NCBI RefSeq assembly: GCF_003007715.1
Contig: NZ_PXNO01000007.1
Span: forward strand, 62,001 to 126,000
Source of the DNA: Marinobacter shengliensis
GTDB taxonomy: Bacteria; Pseudomonadota; Gammaproteobacteria; Pseudomonadales; Oleiphilaceae
Direction of reading: 5' to 3'
DNA: 64,000 nt
A program made the position numbers and the translations under genes. Below, piece by piece: positions 1 through 8,399 of this stretch; position 1 is the stretch's first letter; every line of letters starts with the position of its first letter. Under the pieces are notes generated by a model. The model ran no database searches. It saw only the letters and a program-made list of their open reading frames with translations, and had not been told where the DNA came from.

Positions 1-90
1 CAGGAAAAACAGCGGCTGGCAGAATTGCAGGATCCCCTGGAGCGGCTGCAGCGACTTCAGGAGTTGCTCGAGGCGCTGGAGCAGAATTAG
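1..90 (+). CDS. C-terminal end of an unidentified protein (cut by window start)
   Basis: Only the last 29 codons are present, reading in frame from base 1 to a TAG stop at 88-90. The residues are Leu-, Glu- and Gln-rich with a leucine repeat, so the tail is probably a helix or coiled coil. The pattern recalls the end of a LON substrate-binding domain (helical, ERL-type repeats), but that is a guess from about 29 residues. The stop codon overlaps the stop codon of the converging DedA-PAP2 gene by two bases, with no room for a terminator between them. Confidence 0.5.
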   Translation, partial: QEKQRLAELQDPLERLQRLQELLEALEQN

Positions 91-1544
91 TTCGGTGGCA
101 AGGGCGAATAGGCGAGACTGGCAGCGTCCCACTGGGTGATGAGGTAACCTGCGGCGAACGCCAGCCAGAGCATCACCGCCGCCCAGGTCAGGGCATCCGG
201 CCAGACCGGTACCCGGTCATAGCGGCTGTAGCTGGCGCGAATGGCGCCGGTAATGGCCATTCCCAATAGTACTCCCCCCAGTACGTCGGTAAACCAATGT
301 ACCCCCAGGTAGAGTCTGCTCAGGGCAATGGGCACCAGAGGCAAGGACAGCAATACATAGGTTTGCCAGCGCTGGCGCACCCTGTTTTCGCCAGCGATGA
401 AGCTGGCGGCCATGGTGACCAGCACCGTTGCCCCTGCGGCATGGCCGCTGGGAAAGGCGCCTGAGGCCGGTGGTCTGAGCACCTGATCCGGGCGATCTAC
501 CATCAGGCCGGTTTTGACCAGCCATACGCAGGCAAAGCAGAGAATGGCCGCCAGGGCAATGTGCAGGGCAGCGGCGTAATATCCCCTGAACGACAGAACG
601 GCCACCGCCAGTATGGCCGCACTGATCAGCACCGGCGGGTCGCCCATGAGCGTGGCGGCGATCACCGGAATATCCAGCAGCGGTTGTCGCAGCACTTCAA
701 ACCAGGCAACGACCAGTTGATTCAGCTCGTTAATCCGCCGGCTGTAAGTGACCAGTTGTGTCAGGATCACAAACATTGCCAGCGACCCCGTAGCCAGAAC
801 AATCGATGGCAGTGGAAATTCGCCTTTGCGGGCAGGCCGTTCGTTGGTGTAAAGCCGCCAGAACCGATGCGTGGTGTCGTAACGGGCCATGAATGACTCC
901 AGCCAGCGGTAGGGCCTGCTGCCCTCGCCAACTCCAAGCCGGAACTGAAGAACCACAACATACAAAGTCACCAGCACCGCTGCGCTGATGCCAATAACCG
1001 GGTAGAAATGAGGGGGTGGCTCTATTTCGCTGGCGAGGGCGCTGCCGACGGCATAGCCCGGCAGCACATAGACCAGGGCCCAGCCGACGGCGGAAATCAG
1101 GTTGAGGGTAAGAAACCGGCGCCATGGCATGTGCAGCGCACCGGCAATCAGCGGGATGACCGGGCGGATAGGGCCGATAAAACGCCCGGCAATCACACTT
1201 TTGCCGCCGTGGGCATTAAAAAAAGACTCACCCCGGGTAATCAGCCCCGGGTAACGGCTGAAGGGCCAGACCGAATGCAGACGCCCCTTGAAGAAACGGC
1301 CCACGGTAAAACTGATGAGGTCACCGATAACCGCTCCCATGCCGGCCCAGGCCAGGGCTTCGGACAGGGGCATGCCGGATTTTCCTGCCAGTGCGGCAAA
1401 ACCAAACAGCATGGCAACGCCGGGCACGACAATGCCGGCAATCGCCAATGACTCCACCATGGCGGTTGCAAAGAGTGCCAGTATCAGCCAGCCGGGGTTG
1501 TCTGCCACCCAGGCCGCCGCTTCAGCCAGCCAGCTGTCAATCAT
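87..1544 (-). CDS. DedA-PAP2 fusion: membrane flippase domain joined to lipid phosphatase
   Basis: 485 residues in two parts. Residues 1 to about 200 are a DedA/SNARE-associated domain, with the typical GRFIGPIRPVIPLIAG stretch near residue 120. After a linker, residues from about 255 to 470 form a PAP2 phosphatase with all three acid-phosphatase motifs visible: KTGLMVDRP (Kx6RP), PSGH, and SRLYLGVHWFTD (SRx5Hx3D). DedA family members are known to move undecaprenyl phosphate across the inner membrane, and PAP2 enzymes dephosphorylate undecaprenyl pyrophosphate or phosphatidylglycerol phosphate on its periplasmic side. The fusion could therefore do both recycling steps; this is inferred. It is the last gene of a three-gene minus-strand operon, with a 4-base ATGA overlap to the gene before it. 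Confidence 0.9.
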   Translation of the reverse strand: MIDSWLAEAAAWVADNPGWLILALFATAMVESLAIAGIVVPGVAMLFGFAALAGKSGMPLSEALAWAGMGAVIGDLISFTVGRFFKGRLHSVWPFSRYPGLITRGESFFNAHGGKSVIAGRFIGPIRPVIPLIAGALHMPWRRFLTLNLISAVGWALVYVLPGYAVGSALASEIEPPPHFYPVIGISAAVLVTLYVVVLQFRLGVGEGSRPYRWLESFMARYDTTHRFWRLYTNERPARKGEFPLPSIVLATGSLAMFVILTQLVTYSRRINELNQLVVAWFEVLRQPLLDIPVIAATLMGDPPVLISAAILAVAVLSFRGYYAAALHIALAAILCFACVWLVKTGLMVDRPDQVLRPPASGAFPSGHAAGATVLVTMAASFIAGENRVRQRWQTYVLLSLPLVPIALSRLYLGVHWFTDVLGGVLLGMAITGAIRASYSRYDRVPVWPDALTWAAVMLWLAFAAGYLITQWDAASLAYSPLPPN

Positions 1545-2539
1545 ATGTCGACGGACTCTCCCGGGCTGAACCAGGCCGAATCCATACCCCGTTTACGTGC
1601 CTGATGCATCGCCTGATTGGCCCGGTTACGCAGTGAGACCGTACTGGTATCGCCGTTGCCTCGAGTGGTGCAGCCCAGGCTGACAGACAACCGACCAATA
1701 CCGCTCCACTCCCGTTCGCCGATGGTCCTGCGAATCCGCTCGGCAATGACGCGCACGCCTTCCTCCGGAGTAAAGGGAAGGATCAGGAAAAACTCGGAAT
1801 CGTTCAGGGTGTACAGGCTGTCGCCCGCCCGGATAACGCCAAACAGGTGCTCAGTGACCGATTTAAACAGGTTCTGCAGCCCGGCTTTGCCATGCAGGTC
1901 TCTAATTTCGTCGGTGTAATCAAAACTCAGGTTGATCACTGACAGGGGGTGGCCAGTGGCAATCGCTCTGCTGATTTCCTTTTGCAGGGTTTCGTCAAGA
2001 AACCGTGAGTTGTGGGCGCCGGTGACCGGGTCGGTAATGGCAAGATCCTCCGCAGATTGGGCGATGTGGTCGTAGTGCCAGATGTACAGCGCACCCACTG
2101 CAAGTGTCAGGATCAGGCCCGCGGAGGTCATCAGTGCGTAGGCGGCGGAATTGCCGAACCACACAGCGCCAATCACCGGTACCAGGAGCAATGCCGACAG
2201 GCTCAATCCCTGGCGAAGCGGCAGAACCAGAAGATTCAGGATCAGGAGCGGCATCGCCCAGTGAGTTACCCCAGGGCTGTCCAGAACCAGAATGGCGGCC
2301 ACCAGCCCTGCGTTGAGGCCGGCCAGAATCAGCAGGTGCCCGGGGGCCGATAGCTGCTGGCGGCGACAAACGAAGGTATAGATCAGCCCGGCCAGCAACA
2401 GGCAAGTCATCGCCAGGGCGAGATAGAATAACTCGTAAAAGCCGTAGCGCAGGTTTTGCAATGCCAGTGAGAAAATGAACAGGGCTGCCAGTCCGTAGCC
2501 GAAGCTGTGAGTCCAGGTTCTGAGTCTTGTTTCTGTCAT
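1541..2539 (-). CDS. Membrane protein with degenerate GGDEF domain
   Basis: 332 residues. The first half (about residues 10-165) has about six hydrophobic segments. The second half follows the diguanylate cyclase fold (ITDPVTGAHNSRFLDE start, SLGCTTR near the end), but the catalytic GGDEF signature reads NDSEF (in LYTLNDSEFFLILPF). The two glycines needed for GTP binding are therefore missing, and catalytic activity is unlikely. It probably acts as a signalling or scaffold protein. Start and stop overlap both neighbours by 4 bases (ATGA), implying translational coupling between another degenerate GGDEF gene upstream and the DedA-PAP2 gene downstream. Confidence 0.85.
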   Translation of the reverse strand: MTETRLRTWTHSFGYGLAALFIFSLALQNLRYGFYELFYLALAMTCLLLAGLIYTFVCRRQQLSAPGHLLILAGLNAGLVAAILVLDSPGVTHWAMPLLILNLLVLPLRQGLSLSALLLVPVIGAVWFGNSAAYALMTSAGLILTLAVGALYIWHYDHIAQSAEDLAITDPVTGAHNSRFLDETLQKEISRAIATGHPLSVINLSFDYTDEIRDLHGKAGLQNLFKSVTEHLFGVIRAGDSLYTLNDSEFFLILPFTPEEGVRVIAERIRRTIGEREWSGIGRLSVSLGCTTRGNGDTSTVSLRNRANQAMHQARKRGMDSAWFSPGESVDI

Positions 2540-3552
2540 CGCGCGTCACCTTGGGTGCCGGTGGAGCTCTGGACATCCGGGTGCAGCCAGTTGCTGTAGG
2601 CCTGGGTGCGGTTGCCCCCCTGTTGCTGCGCCCGGCGTAGCGCGTTGGCGGCACTGTGTTGCAGACTGTCGGCGTCGTCGCCGATGTTCAGGCCGGCAAT
2701 GCCGGTGCTGACGGTCAGTTTCATGCCATGGGATGCCAGCAGCTTGCACAGGCCATTGCGGATTTTTTCGGCGCTGGCTGCTGCCCCTGCGGTATTAATG
2801 CCGGGCAGGATTACCAGAAACTGCAGGTCGGCTACCCGGTAGTAAGTGTCAAAATCCCGAAGCTGGGAATGCAGGTAGCGGCCAATTCTGGGCAGGATGG
2901 CGCGAATGTCTTCGTCCGGATCATTGTCGCTCAGGTGGGTGTCCAGTCCGATCATCATCACAGACATGTCGGTACCCTCACGCTCGCTGCGCTGGATTTC
3001 CTTGTGCAGGTCGGCAGACAGGTACTCCCGGCTGGCGGCCTGGGTGAGTTCGTCGGTTCGCCTCAGCGGTGCCAGCTGCCGGGCCTTGTATTCTCGCAAG
3101 AAGATCAGCAGCGTGGAGAGCAGCGTTGTCAGCACAAAGGCGCTGATCATCTGGTGGCGGTCGGGAAGAATCACGGCCCATTGGGTGGAAACCAGTATGG
3201 CAAAGGTCAGGAGTGCAGTGATCAGGGCTGCAATATAAGTTGGCGTCAGGGCAAAAGTCACCAGCGGTAGTGCATAGAGCCAGTGGCTGAGCGCCCAGGG
3301 CCCCTGCCAGAGTGCGACCAGCAACAGGATTGCCAGGATTGAATAGCTGGCTGTTTTGACGTGTTTCCAGAGCCGGGCATGGTGGCTGGTGAAACGTGGG
3401 TTGCTGGCCAGGCTGATGCCCGCCGCCGTGGCAGCGCAAGCTGCCAGCAGGAATTCGCCCAGCATTATGCCGGCTGCGCTGGTGAGCGCAAGGGCAACAA
3501 AACCGGCTCTTGAGAGCCGGCCTGGCAGGAACTTTTCAGCCGACTGGGGCAT
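2536..3552 (-). CDS. Membrane protein with degenerate GGDEF domain, first gene of operon
   Basis: The open frame extends to 3795, across the start of proA. I chose the ATG at 3552 (338 residues, beginning MPQSAEKF) because an AAAGGA ribosome binding site lies 8 bases upstream and the added residues look like non-coding translation. The N-terminal half (about residues 12-165) is hydrophobic with five or six membrane segments. The C-terminal half resembles a GGDEF domain (TDELTQAASREYL, VSTGIAGL), but the signature position reads ADLQF, so it should not make cyclic-di-GMP. It has the same layout as the next gene and may be an old duplicate that has since diverged. Confidence 0.8.
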   Translation of the reverse strand: MPQSAEKFLPGRLSRAGFVALALTSAAGIMLGEFLLAACAATAAGISLASNPRFTSHHARLWKHVKTASYSILAILLLVALWQGPWALSHWLYALPLVTFALTPTYIAALITALLTFAILVSTQWAVILPDRHQMISAFVLTTLLSTLLIFLREYKARQLAPLRRTDELTQAASREYLSADLHKEIQRSEREGTDMSVMMIGLDTHLSDNDPDEDIRAILPRIGRYLHSQLRDFDTYYRVADLQFLVILPGINTAGAAASAEKIRNGLCKLLASHGMKLTVSTGIAGLNIGDDADSLQHSAANALRRAQQQGGNRTQAYSNWLHPDVQSSTGTQGDAR

Positions 3553-3597
3553 GTTATCTATCCTTTGCTGGCGCATCCATTTGAATCTGTGCAGCGC

Positions 3598-3603
3598 TAT
3601 AAT
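3598..3603 (+). promoter_or_regulatory. Possible -10 box for proA
   Basis: A perfect TATAAT lies in the 137-base divergent region between the GGDEF operon and proA, about 87 bases before the proA start. No good -35 hexamer stands at 16-18 bases, so the promoter is weakly supported. Confidence 0.3.
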
Positions 3604-3689
3604 AGTCGTTTGGGATGCGGACTTGAAACGGGAAAGGTAAAGTAGCGTTCCAGTTCCGGAATCAGTATGCAAAATATAAAGGTAATCCG

Positions 3690-4946
3690 ATGGATGTAGC
3701 AGCCTACATGGCAGAACTTGGTCAACAGGCTCGGGCCGCCGCTCGGGAAGTGGCCCGCTCAACCACCGCCGTTCGCAATCAGGCACTGCTGGCAACCGCC
3801 AGGGCGTTGAGCGCTGCCCGTGCCGAGCTGGTGCGGGCCAACCAGAAGGATCTTGAAAATGGCCGGGCGAATGGACTGGATGATGCCATGCTCGACCGCC
3901 TGGAGCTTACCGAGGCCCGCATTGACACCATGATTGAAGGGCTGCAACAGGTGGCAGGCTTGCCAGATCCTGTGGGTGAAATTACCGACATGACCTACCG
4001 GCCATCCGGCATTCAGGTTGGCAAGATGCGGGTGCCTCTGGGGGTGATTGGTATTATCTACGAATCCCGCCCCAACGTGACGGTTGAAGCAGCCAGCCTG
4101 TGCCTGAAGTCGGGTAATGCTACCATTCTGCGCGGCGGTTCTGAGGCTATTCATTCCAACCAGGCCATCGCTGCCTGCCTGGCGACCGGGCTGGCTGAAG
4201 CCGGTTTGCCTGAAACGGCAGTACAGGTGGTGGCGACGACCGACCGGGCCGCCGTGGGTGAACTCATTACCATGCCCCAGTATGTGGATGTGATTGTGCC
4301 GCGGGGCGGCAAGGGCCTGATAGAACGAATCAGCCGCGACGCCCGGGTGCCGGTCATCAAACACCTGGACGGTGTATGCCATGTTTACGTAGACAGCCAC
4401 GCGGACCCTGAAAAGGCGCTGAAGGTCGCGGTCAATGCAAAGACCCACCGTTACGGGACCTGCAACACCATGGAAACCCTGCTGGTGGATGAGGAAATTG
4501 CCGACGACCTCTTGCCTCTGCTGGCTCAGGAGTTTGTCGCCAAAGGGGTTGAGCTGCGTGGCTGTGAACGCACCCGGGCGGTACTGCCCGATGTGATCGC
4601 GGCCACGGAAGAAGATTGGCACGCGGAGTACCTTGCGCCGATTCTTGCGGTGCGGGTTGTTGCCGGGCTGGATGCCGCCATAGATCACATCAACCGCTAC
4701 AGTTCCCAGCACACCGAGAGCATTATTACCGAAAACTACACCCGTGCTCGCCGGTTCCTGACCGAGGTCGATTCCAGTTCGGTGATGGTGAATGCTTCTA
4801 CCCGGTTCGCTGACGGATTCGAATATGGTCTGGGTGCGGAGATCGGTATCTCGACCGACAAGCTCCATGCCCGTGGACCGGTAGGTCTGGAAGGGTTGAC
4901 GTCACAGAAATACGTGGTGTTTGGCGACGGCCACATCCGGACATGA
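3690..4946 (+). CDS. proA: Gamma-glutamyl phosphate reductase (glutamate-5-semialdehyde dehydrogenase)
   Basis: 418 residues, full length for ProA. It reduces gamma-glutamyl phosphate with NADPH to glutamate-5-semialdehyde, the second step of proline synthesis in the cytosol. Family features include the catalytic cysteine at residue 258 in [11 protein letters not shown], the stretch [14 protein letters not shown], and a conserved C-terminal [14 protein letters not shown]. It starts a long forward gene run; proA directly followed by nadD is the usual Pseudomonas-type order. Its stop lies four bases before the nadD start. Confidence 0.97.
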   Translation: MDVAAYMAELGQQARAAAREVARSTTAVRNQALLATARALSAARAELVRANQKDLENGRANGLDDAMLDRLELTEARIDTMIEGLQQVAGLPDPVGEITDMTYRPSGIQVGKMRVPLGVIGIIYESRPNVTVEAASLCLKSGNATILRGGSEAIHSNQAIAACLATGLAEAGLPETAVQVVATTDRAAVGELITMPQYVDVIVPRGGKGLIERISRDARVPVIKHLDGVCHVYVDSHADPEKALKVAVNAKTHRYGTCNTMETLLVDEEIADDLLPLLAQEFVAKGVELRGCERTRAVLPDVIAATEEDWHAEYLAPILAVRVVAGLDAAIDHINRYSSQHTESIITENYTRARRFLTEVDSSSVMVNASTRFADGFEYGLGAEIGISTDKLHARGPVGLEGLTSQKYVVFGDGHIRT

Positions 4947-4950
4947 TGTC

Positions 4951-5601
4951 ATGCACGTGATCTACGGCGGCACCTTTGACCCGATCCATCACGGCCACCT
5001 GCGCCTTGCGCTGGAGATAGCCGATGCCCTGGCGGTGACAAAGGTGCATCTGGTGCCCTGCCATATTCCCCCGCATCGTGGCAGCACCGGTGCCAGCTCC
5101 GAACAGCGGCTGGAACTTATCCAGCTGGCCATCGAGGGCGAGCCGGGGCTGCGGGTGGATGACCGCGAACTGCGCCGGGCTGGCGCCTCCTATACGGCCG
5201 ACACCCTGCGTCAGTTGCGACAGGAGCTGGGGCCGGATGAACCTCTGGTGATGGTGGTGGGCACCGACGCCTTTGCCGCTTTTGATCGCTGGCGTGAATG
5301 GGCCGACATTCCAGGTCTGGCGCACATTGTGGTTGTTAAGCGCCCTGGTTCGGATTTGCCCGTTGGCAGTGAGGCGGCTCGCCTGGTGCGTGAACGCCGG
5401 GCAGACGGCCCCGAGGCTTTAAACTCAGCGCCTTGCGGGGCGTTGCTGGAGCTGGACCCGCCCCTGCTGGATATATCTGCAACGGGAATCCGGCAACGCA
5501 TCGCAGACGGGCGCTCTCCCCGGTATCTGACCCCGGATTCTGTCTGGCAGAGAATCCAGGCGCTCGGCCTGTACGGTGCGTGCCCCGCAGGGAACTTTTA
5601 A
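4951..5601 (+). CDS. nadD: Nicotinate-nucleotide adenylyltransferase
   Basis: 216 residues from the ATG at 4951 ([15 protein letters not shown] follows). An in-frame TTG at 4921 would overlap proA and adds residues with no family likeness. The enzyme transfers AMP from ATP to nicotinate mononucleotide, giving deamido-NAD in NAD synthesis. The nucleotidyltransferase signatures [11 protein letters not shown] near the N-terminus and [10 protein letters not shown] near the C-terminus are both present. It sits between proA and rsfS as in related genomes. Confidence 0.95.
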   Translation: MHVIYGGTFDPIHHGHLRLALEIADALAVTKVHLVPCHIPPHRGSTGASSEQRLELIQLAIEGEPGLRVDDRELRRAGASYTADTLRQLRQELGPDEPLVMVVGTDAFAAFDRWREWADIPGLAHIVVVKRPGSDLPVGSEAARLVRERRADGPEALNSAPCGALLELDPPLLDISATGIRQRIADGRSPRYLTPDSVWQRIQALGLYGACPAGNF

Positions 5602-5671
5602 TGGTACAATTTCGTCTGAATATCATTTATCGGGCGGTCATCCTGGCCGGAGCCCGGAAAACAGGGTAATT

Positions 5672-6022
5672 ATGCAGGCAGAACAACTGAAAGATCTGGT
5701 CGTAACCGCACTTGAAGATATCAAGGCACAGGACGTCAGTGTGATTGATGTCCGTGATCGAACCAGTGTTACCGACTTTATGGTTCTTGCATCCGGCACC
5801 TCAAGCCGCCACGTAAAATCCCTGGCAGACTCCGTCGTATCTGAAGCCAAAGATCAGGGTGTAAGGGCAAACAACGTTGAAGGCGAAGGTGGCAGCGACT
5901 GGATTCTGGTGGATCTGGGAGACGTGGTCGTGCATGTCATGATGCCTGCAACTCGCGAATTCTACGACCTGGAACGCTTCTGGCGTGACGCGCCGGACCT
6001 GGGTGCGGCAGGTCACGAGTAA
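5672..6022 (+). CDS. rsfS: Ribosome silencing factor RsfS
   Basis: 116 residues from the ATG at 5672 ([11 protein letters not shown]), the usual length; the frame stays open upstream to 5576 but that part overlaps the end of nadD. RsfS binds protein L14 of the large subunit and blocks joining with the small subunit during starvation or stationary phase. Visible family features are [22 protein letters not shown], cut here to [16 protein letters not shown], and the C-terminal [14 protein letters not shown] stretch. It lies between nadD and rlmH, two bases before rlmH. Confidence 0.95.
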   Translation: MQAEQLKDLVVTALEDIKAQDVSVIDVRDRTSVTDFMVLASGTSSRHVKSLADSVVSEAKDQGVRANNVEGEGGSDWILVDLGDVVVHVMMPATREFYDLERFWRDAPDLGAAGHE

Positions 6023-6024
6023 CC

Positions 6025-6495
6025 ATGAAACTGCGTCTGATCTGTGTGGGGCAGAAGATGCCCGACTGGGTCAGTGCGGGGTATAACGATTATGCTCGCC
6101 GGATGCCGCCGGAGCTGCCCCTGGAACTGACCGAAATTGCCATGGCTCACCGGGGTAAGAACCCGGATATTCCGCGGCTGATGCAGCGTGAAAGCGATGC
6201 CATCCTGGCGTCGGTCGCCCCCCGTGACCGGGTCATCGCTCTGGAAGTGGGCGGCAGACCCTGGTCCACGGAAAAACTGGCCAGCCAGCTGGAGAGCTGG
6301 CAACAAGACGGTCAGGATGTCTGTTTTCTGGTTGGCGGCCCCGATGGTCTGGCCGATGCCTGCCGGCAGCGAGCTGACCAGCAGTGGTCTCTGTCGCCGC
6401 TTACCTTGCCCCACCCCCTGGTGCGTATTGTGCTCGCCGAGCAGCTCTATCGCGCCTGGTCGATCACCCGTAACCACCCATATCACCGGGCCTAG
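6025..6495 (+). CDS. rlmH: 23S rRNA pseudouridine1915 N3-methyltransferase RlmH
   Basis: 156 residues, matching the E. coli enzyme in length. RlmH is a SPOUT-class methyltransferase that uses S-adenosylmethionine to methylate pseudouridine 1915 in helix 69 of 23S rRNA, on the assembled 70S ribosome. The knotted SAM site is seen as FLVGGPDGLAD, with the C-terminal LPHPLVRIVLAEQLYRA and YHRA ending also typical. It starts two bases after rsfS and is followed by mrdA after 8 bases. Confidence 0.96.
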   Translation: MKLRLICVGQKMPDWVSAGYNDYARRMPPELPLELTEIAMAHRGKNPDIPRLMQRESDAILASVAPRDRVIALEVGGRPWSTEKLASQLESWQQDGQDVCFLVGGPDGLADACRQRADQQWSLSPLTLPHPLVRIVLAEQLYRAWSITRNHPYHRA

Positions 6496-6503
6496 GAGTT
6501 TCC

Positions 6504-8399
6504 ATGGCCTGGGGCGAATTCAAGGATACCGCAGCCGAGCGCCGGCTGTTCCAGCGCCGTGCCGTGGTCATGCTGGTGTTGGTCCTGTTAATGATGATCG
6601 GCCTGCTGGCGCGGATGTACCAGCTACAGATTGTCGAACATGAGATCTACACCACGCTGTCAGACAAAAATCGGGTTCAGGTCCAGTCTGTGCCACCGCC
6701 CCGGGGCCTGGTTTACGACCGGAACAATCTGCTGCTGGCAGAGAATCGCCCGGTGTTCAGCCTTACGCTGGTGCCAGAGCGCGTGGCGGGTATGGAGGCC
6801 ACCCTGGCCCGGTTGTCCGAGATTCTGGATATCGCCGAGGAGGACATAGAACGGTTTAAGAGGCGGCTCCGTGAACCTCGCCGGCCCTTCCAGGAAATAC
6901 CTCTGAGCTACGATCTGGGTGAAGAGGAAATTGCCCGAATGGCGGTGCACCGGCATGAGTTCCCCGGCGTGGAAGTTCGCGCTGAACTGGTTCGATATTA
7001 CCCCCACAGTGAACTGACGGCTCATGCCCTGGGCTTTGTTGGCCGAATCAATCGGGAAGAGTTGCAGCGGATTGACCCGGTGAACTACGCCGGAACCAAC
7101 TACATCGGAAAATCCGGTATTGAGCGATTCTACGAGCAGGTGTTGCATGGTACCGTGGGTTATCAGCATGTCGAAACCAATGCTCGGGGCCGTATTCTGC
7201 GGGTGCTAGAGCGGGTAAACCCGGTGCCCGGTGAGGATCTTCAGTTGCACCTTGACCTGCGCCTGCAACGCAAGGCCTACCAACTGCTCGAAGGGCGTCG
7301 TGGCGCTATTGTGGCTATCGAACCGGAGACTGGAGGTATCCTGGCGCTGGCCAGCGTGCCAGGCTTTGATGCCAACAAGTTTGTCACCGGTATCAGTGTT
7401 GAGGACTACCGCAATCTCAGTACCGATATTGACAAACCCCTGTTCAACCGGGCCCTGCGTGGCCAGTATCCGCCAGGTTCCACGATCAAGCCGATGATGG
7501 CGATTGCCGCCCTGGACAGCGGCGTGACCAATCGGGAAAGGCGAATCTGGGACCCCGGATACTTTCAGTTGCGCGAGGGGGGGCGGCGTTTCCGGAACTG
7601 GAACAGATCCGGCGACGGCTGGGTTGATCTCAAGTATTCCATGGCCCGATCCAACGACGTTTACTTCTATGAGGTAGGCGTTGAAATGGGTGTCAGCGTG
7701 ATGTCCGAATACCTGGCACATTTCGGCTTTGGCGAAGATGCCACCCTGGATGTGTCGGGGGCGCTGAGCGGTCTGTTGCCCACCGCAGACTGGAAACGGG
7801 CCGCCCGTAATGAGCCCTGGTATCCGGGGGATTCTGTGAACATGAGTATCGGTCAGGGGTTCATGCTGGCGACGCCCCTGCAGCTGGCAACGGCAACCAC
7901 GCTGATTGCCAATCGTGGCGTATGGGTTGAGCCCAGGCTGCTTAAGGACATTCGCGGTGACCGTTCGGTGGATGAGTTTCTTCCTTCAGAAACCCATGAG
8001 CCGCTGATACTGAAGAACCCGGACGATTGGGAATACGTAGTGGACACAATGGAAGAGGTGATGCATGGCGCCCGAGGCACGGCGCGTTCTTCGGGGCAGG
8101 GGGCCAGTTACCGGATGGCTGGAAAAACCGGAACCGCACAGGTGTTCAGTCTCGCAGAAGATGAAGAGTATGATGAAGAGCAGGTGCGCGAGCGCCTGAG
8201 GGATCACGCTCTTTTCGTTGGCTTTGCACCCTCTGATAACCCCAAGATCGCTGTTGCTGTCATCGTTGAGAATGGTGGTGGCGGCAGCTCCACGGCCGCA
8301 CCGGTTGCCCGTGCCCTGTTTGATGCCTGGCTTGAGGAGTTGCCGGCGACGGAACAGTCGTCGGTGATCAGTCAGGTTAACCCGGAGGAGGGGCGCTGA
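6504..8399 (+). CDS. mrdA: Penicillin-binding protein 2, peptidoglycan transpeptidase
   Basis: 631 residues. PBP2 is the transpeptidase of the elongasome, cross-linking new glycan strands made by RodA. A short cytoplasmic tail and one membrane anchor (about residues 20-42) precede the dimerisation domain and the penicillin-binding domain. The active-site motifs are the SxxK serine at residue 326 (GSTIK), SND at 383, and KTG at 541 (GKTGTAQVF). A GAGTT stretch sits just before the ATG. Its TGA overlaps the mrdB ATG by one base. Confidence 0.97.
   Translation: MAWGEFKDTAAERRLFQRRAVVMLVLVLLMMIGLLARMYQLQIVEHEIYTTLSDKNRVQVQSVPPPRGLVYDRNNLLLAENRPVFSLTLVPERVAGMEATLARLSEILDIAEEDIERFKRRLREPRRPFQEIPLSYDLGEEEIARMAVHRHEFPGVEVRAELVRYYPHSELTAHALGFVGRINREELQRIDPVNYAGTNYIGKSGIERFYEQVLHGTVGYQHVETNARGRILRVLERVNPVPGEDLQLHLDLRLQRKAYQLLEGRRGAIVAIEPETGGILALASVPGFDANKFVTGISVEDYRNLSTDIDKPLFNRALRGQYPPGSTIKPMMAIAALDSGVTNRERRIWDPGYFQLREGGRRFRNWNRSGDGWVDLKYSMARSNDVYFYEVGVEMGVSVMSEYLAHFGFGEDATLDVSGALSGLLPTADWKRAARNEPWYPGDSVNMSIGQGFMLATPLQLATATTLIANRGVWVEPRLLKDIRGDRSVDEFLPSETHEPLILKNPDDWEYVVDTMEEVMHGARGTARSSGQGASYRMAGKTGTAQVFSLAEDEEYDEEQVRERLRDHALFVGFAPSDNPKIAVAVIVENGGGGSSTAAPVARALFDAWLEELPATEQSSVISQVNPEEGR

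Noticed and set aside
3553..3795. 81-residue N-terminal extension of the GGDEF gene into proA
   Set aside because: It would overlap the proA start and its promoter region; a good ribosome binding site exists at the inner ATG.
3759..4868. 369-codon minus-strand frame opposite proA
   Set aside because: Shadow of proA; no ribosome binding site or family feature.
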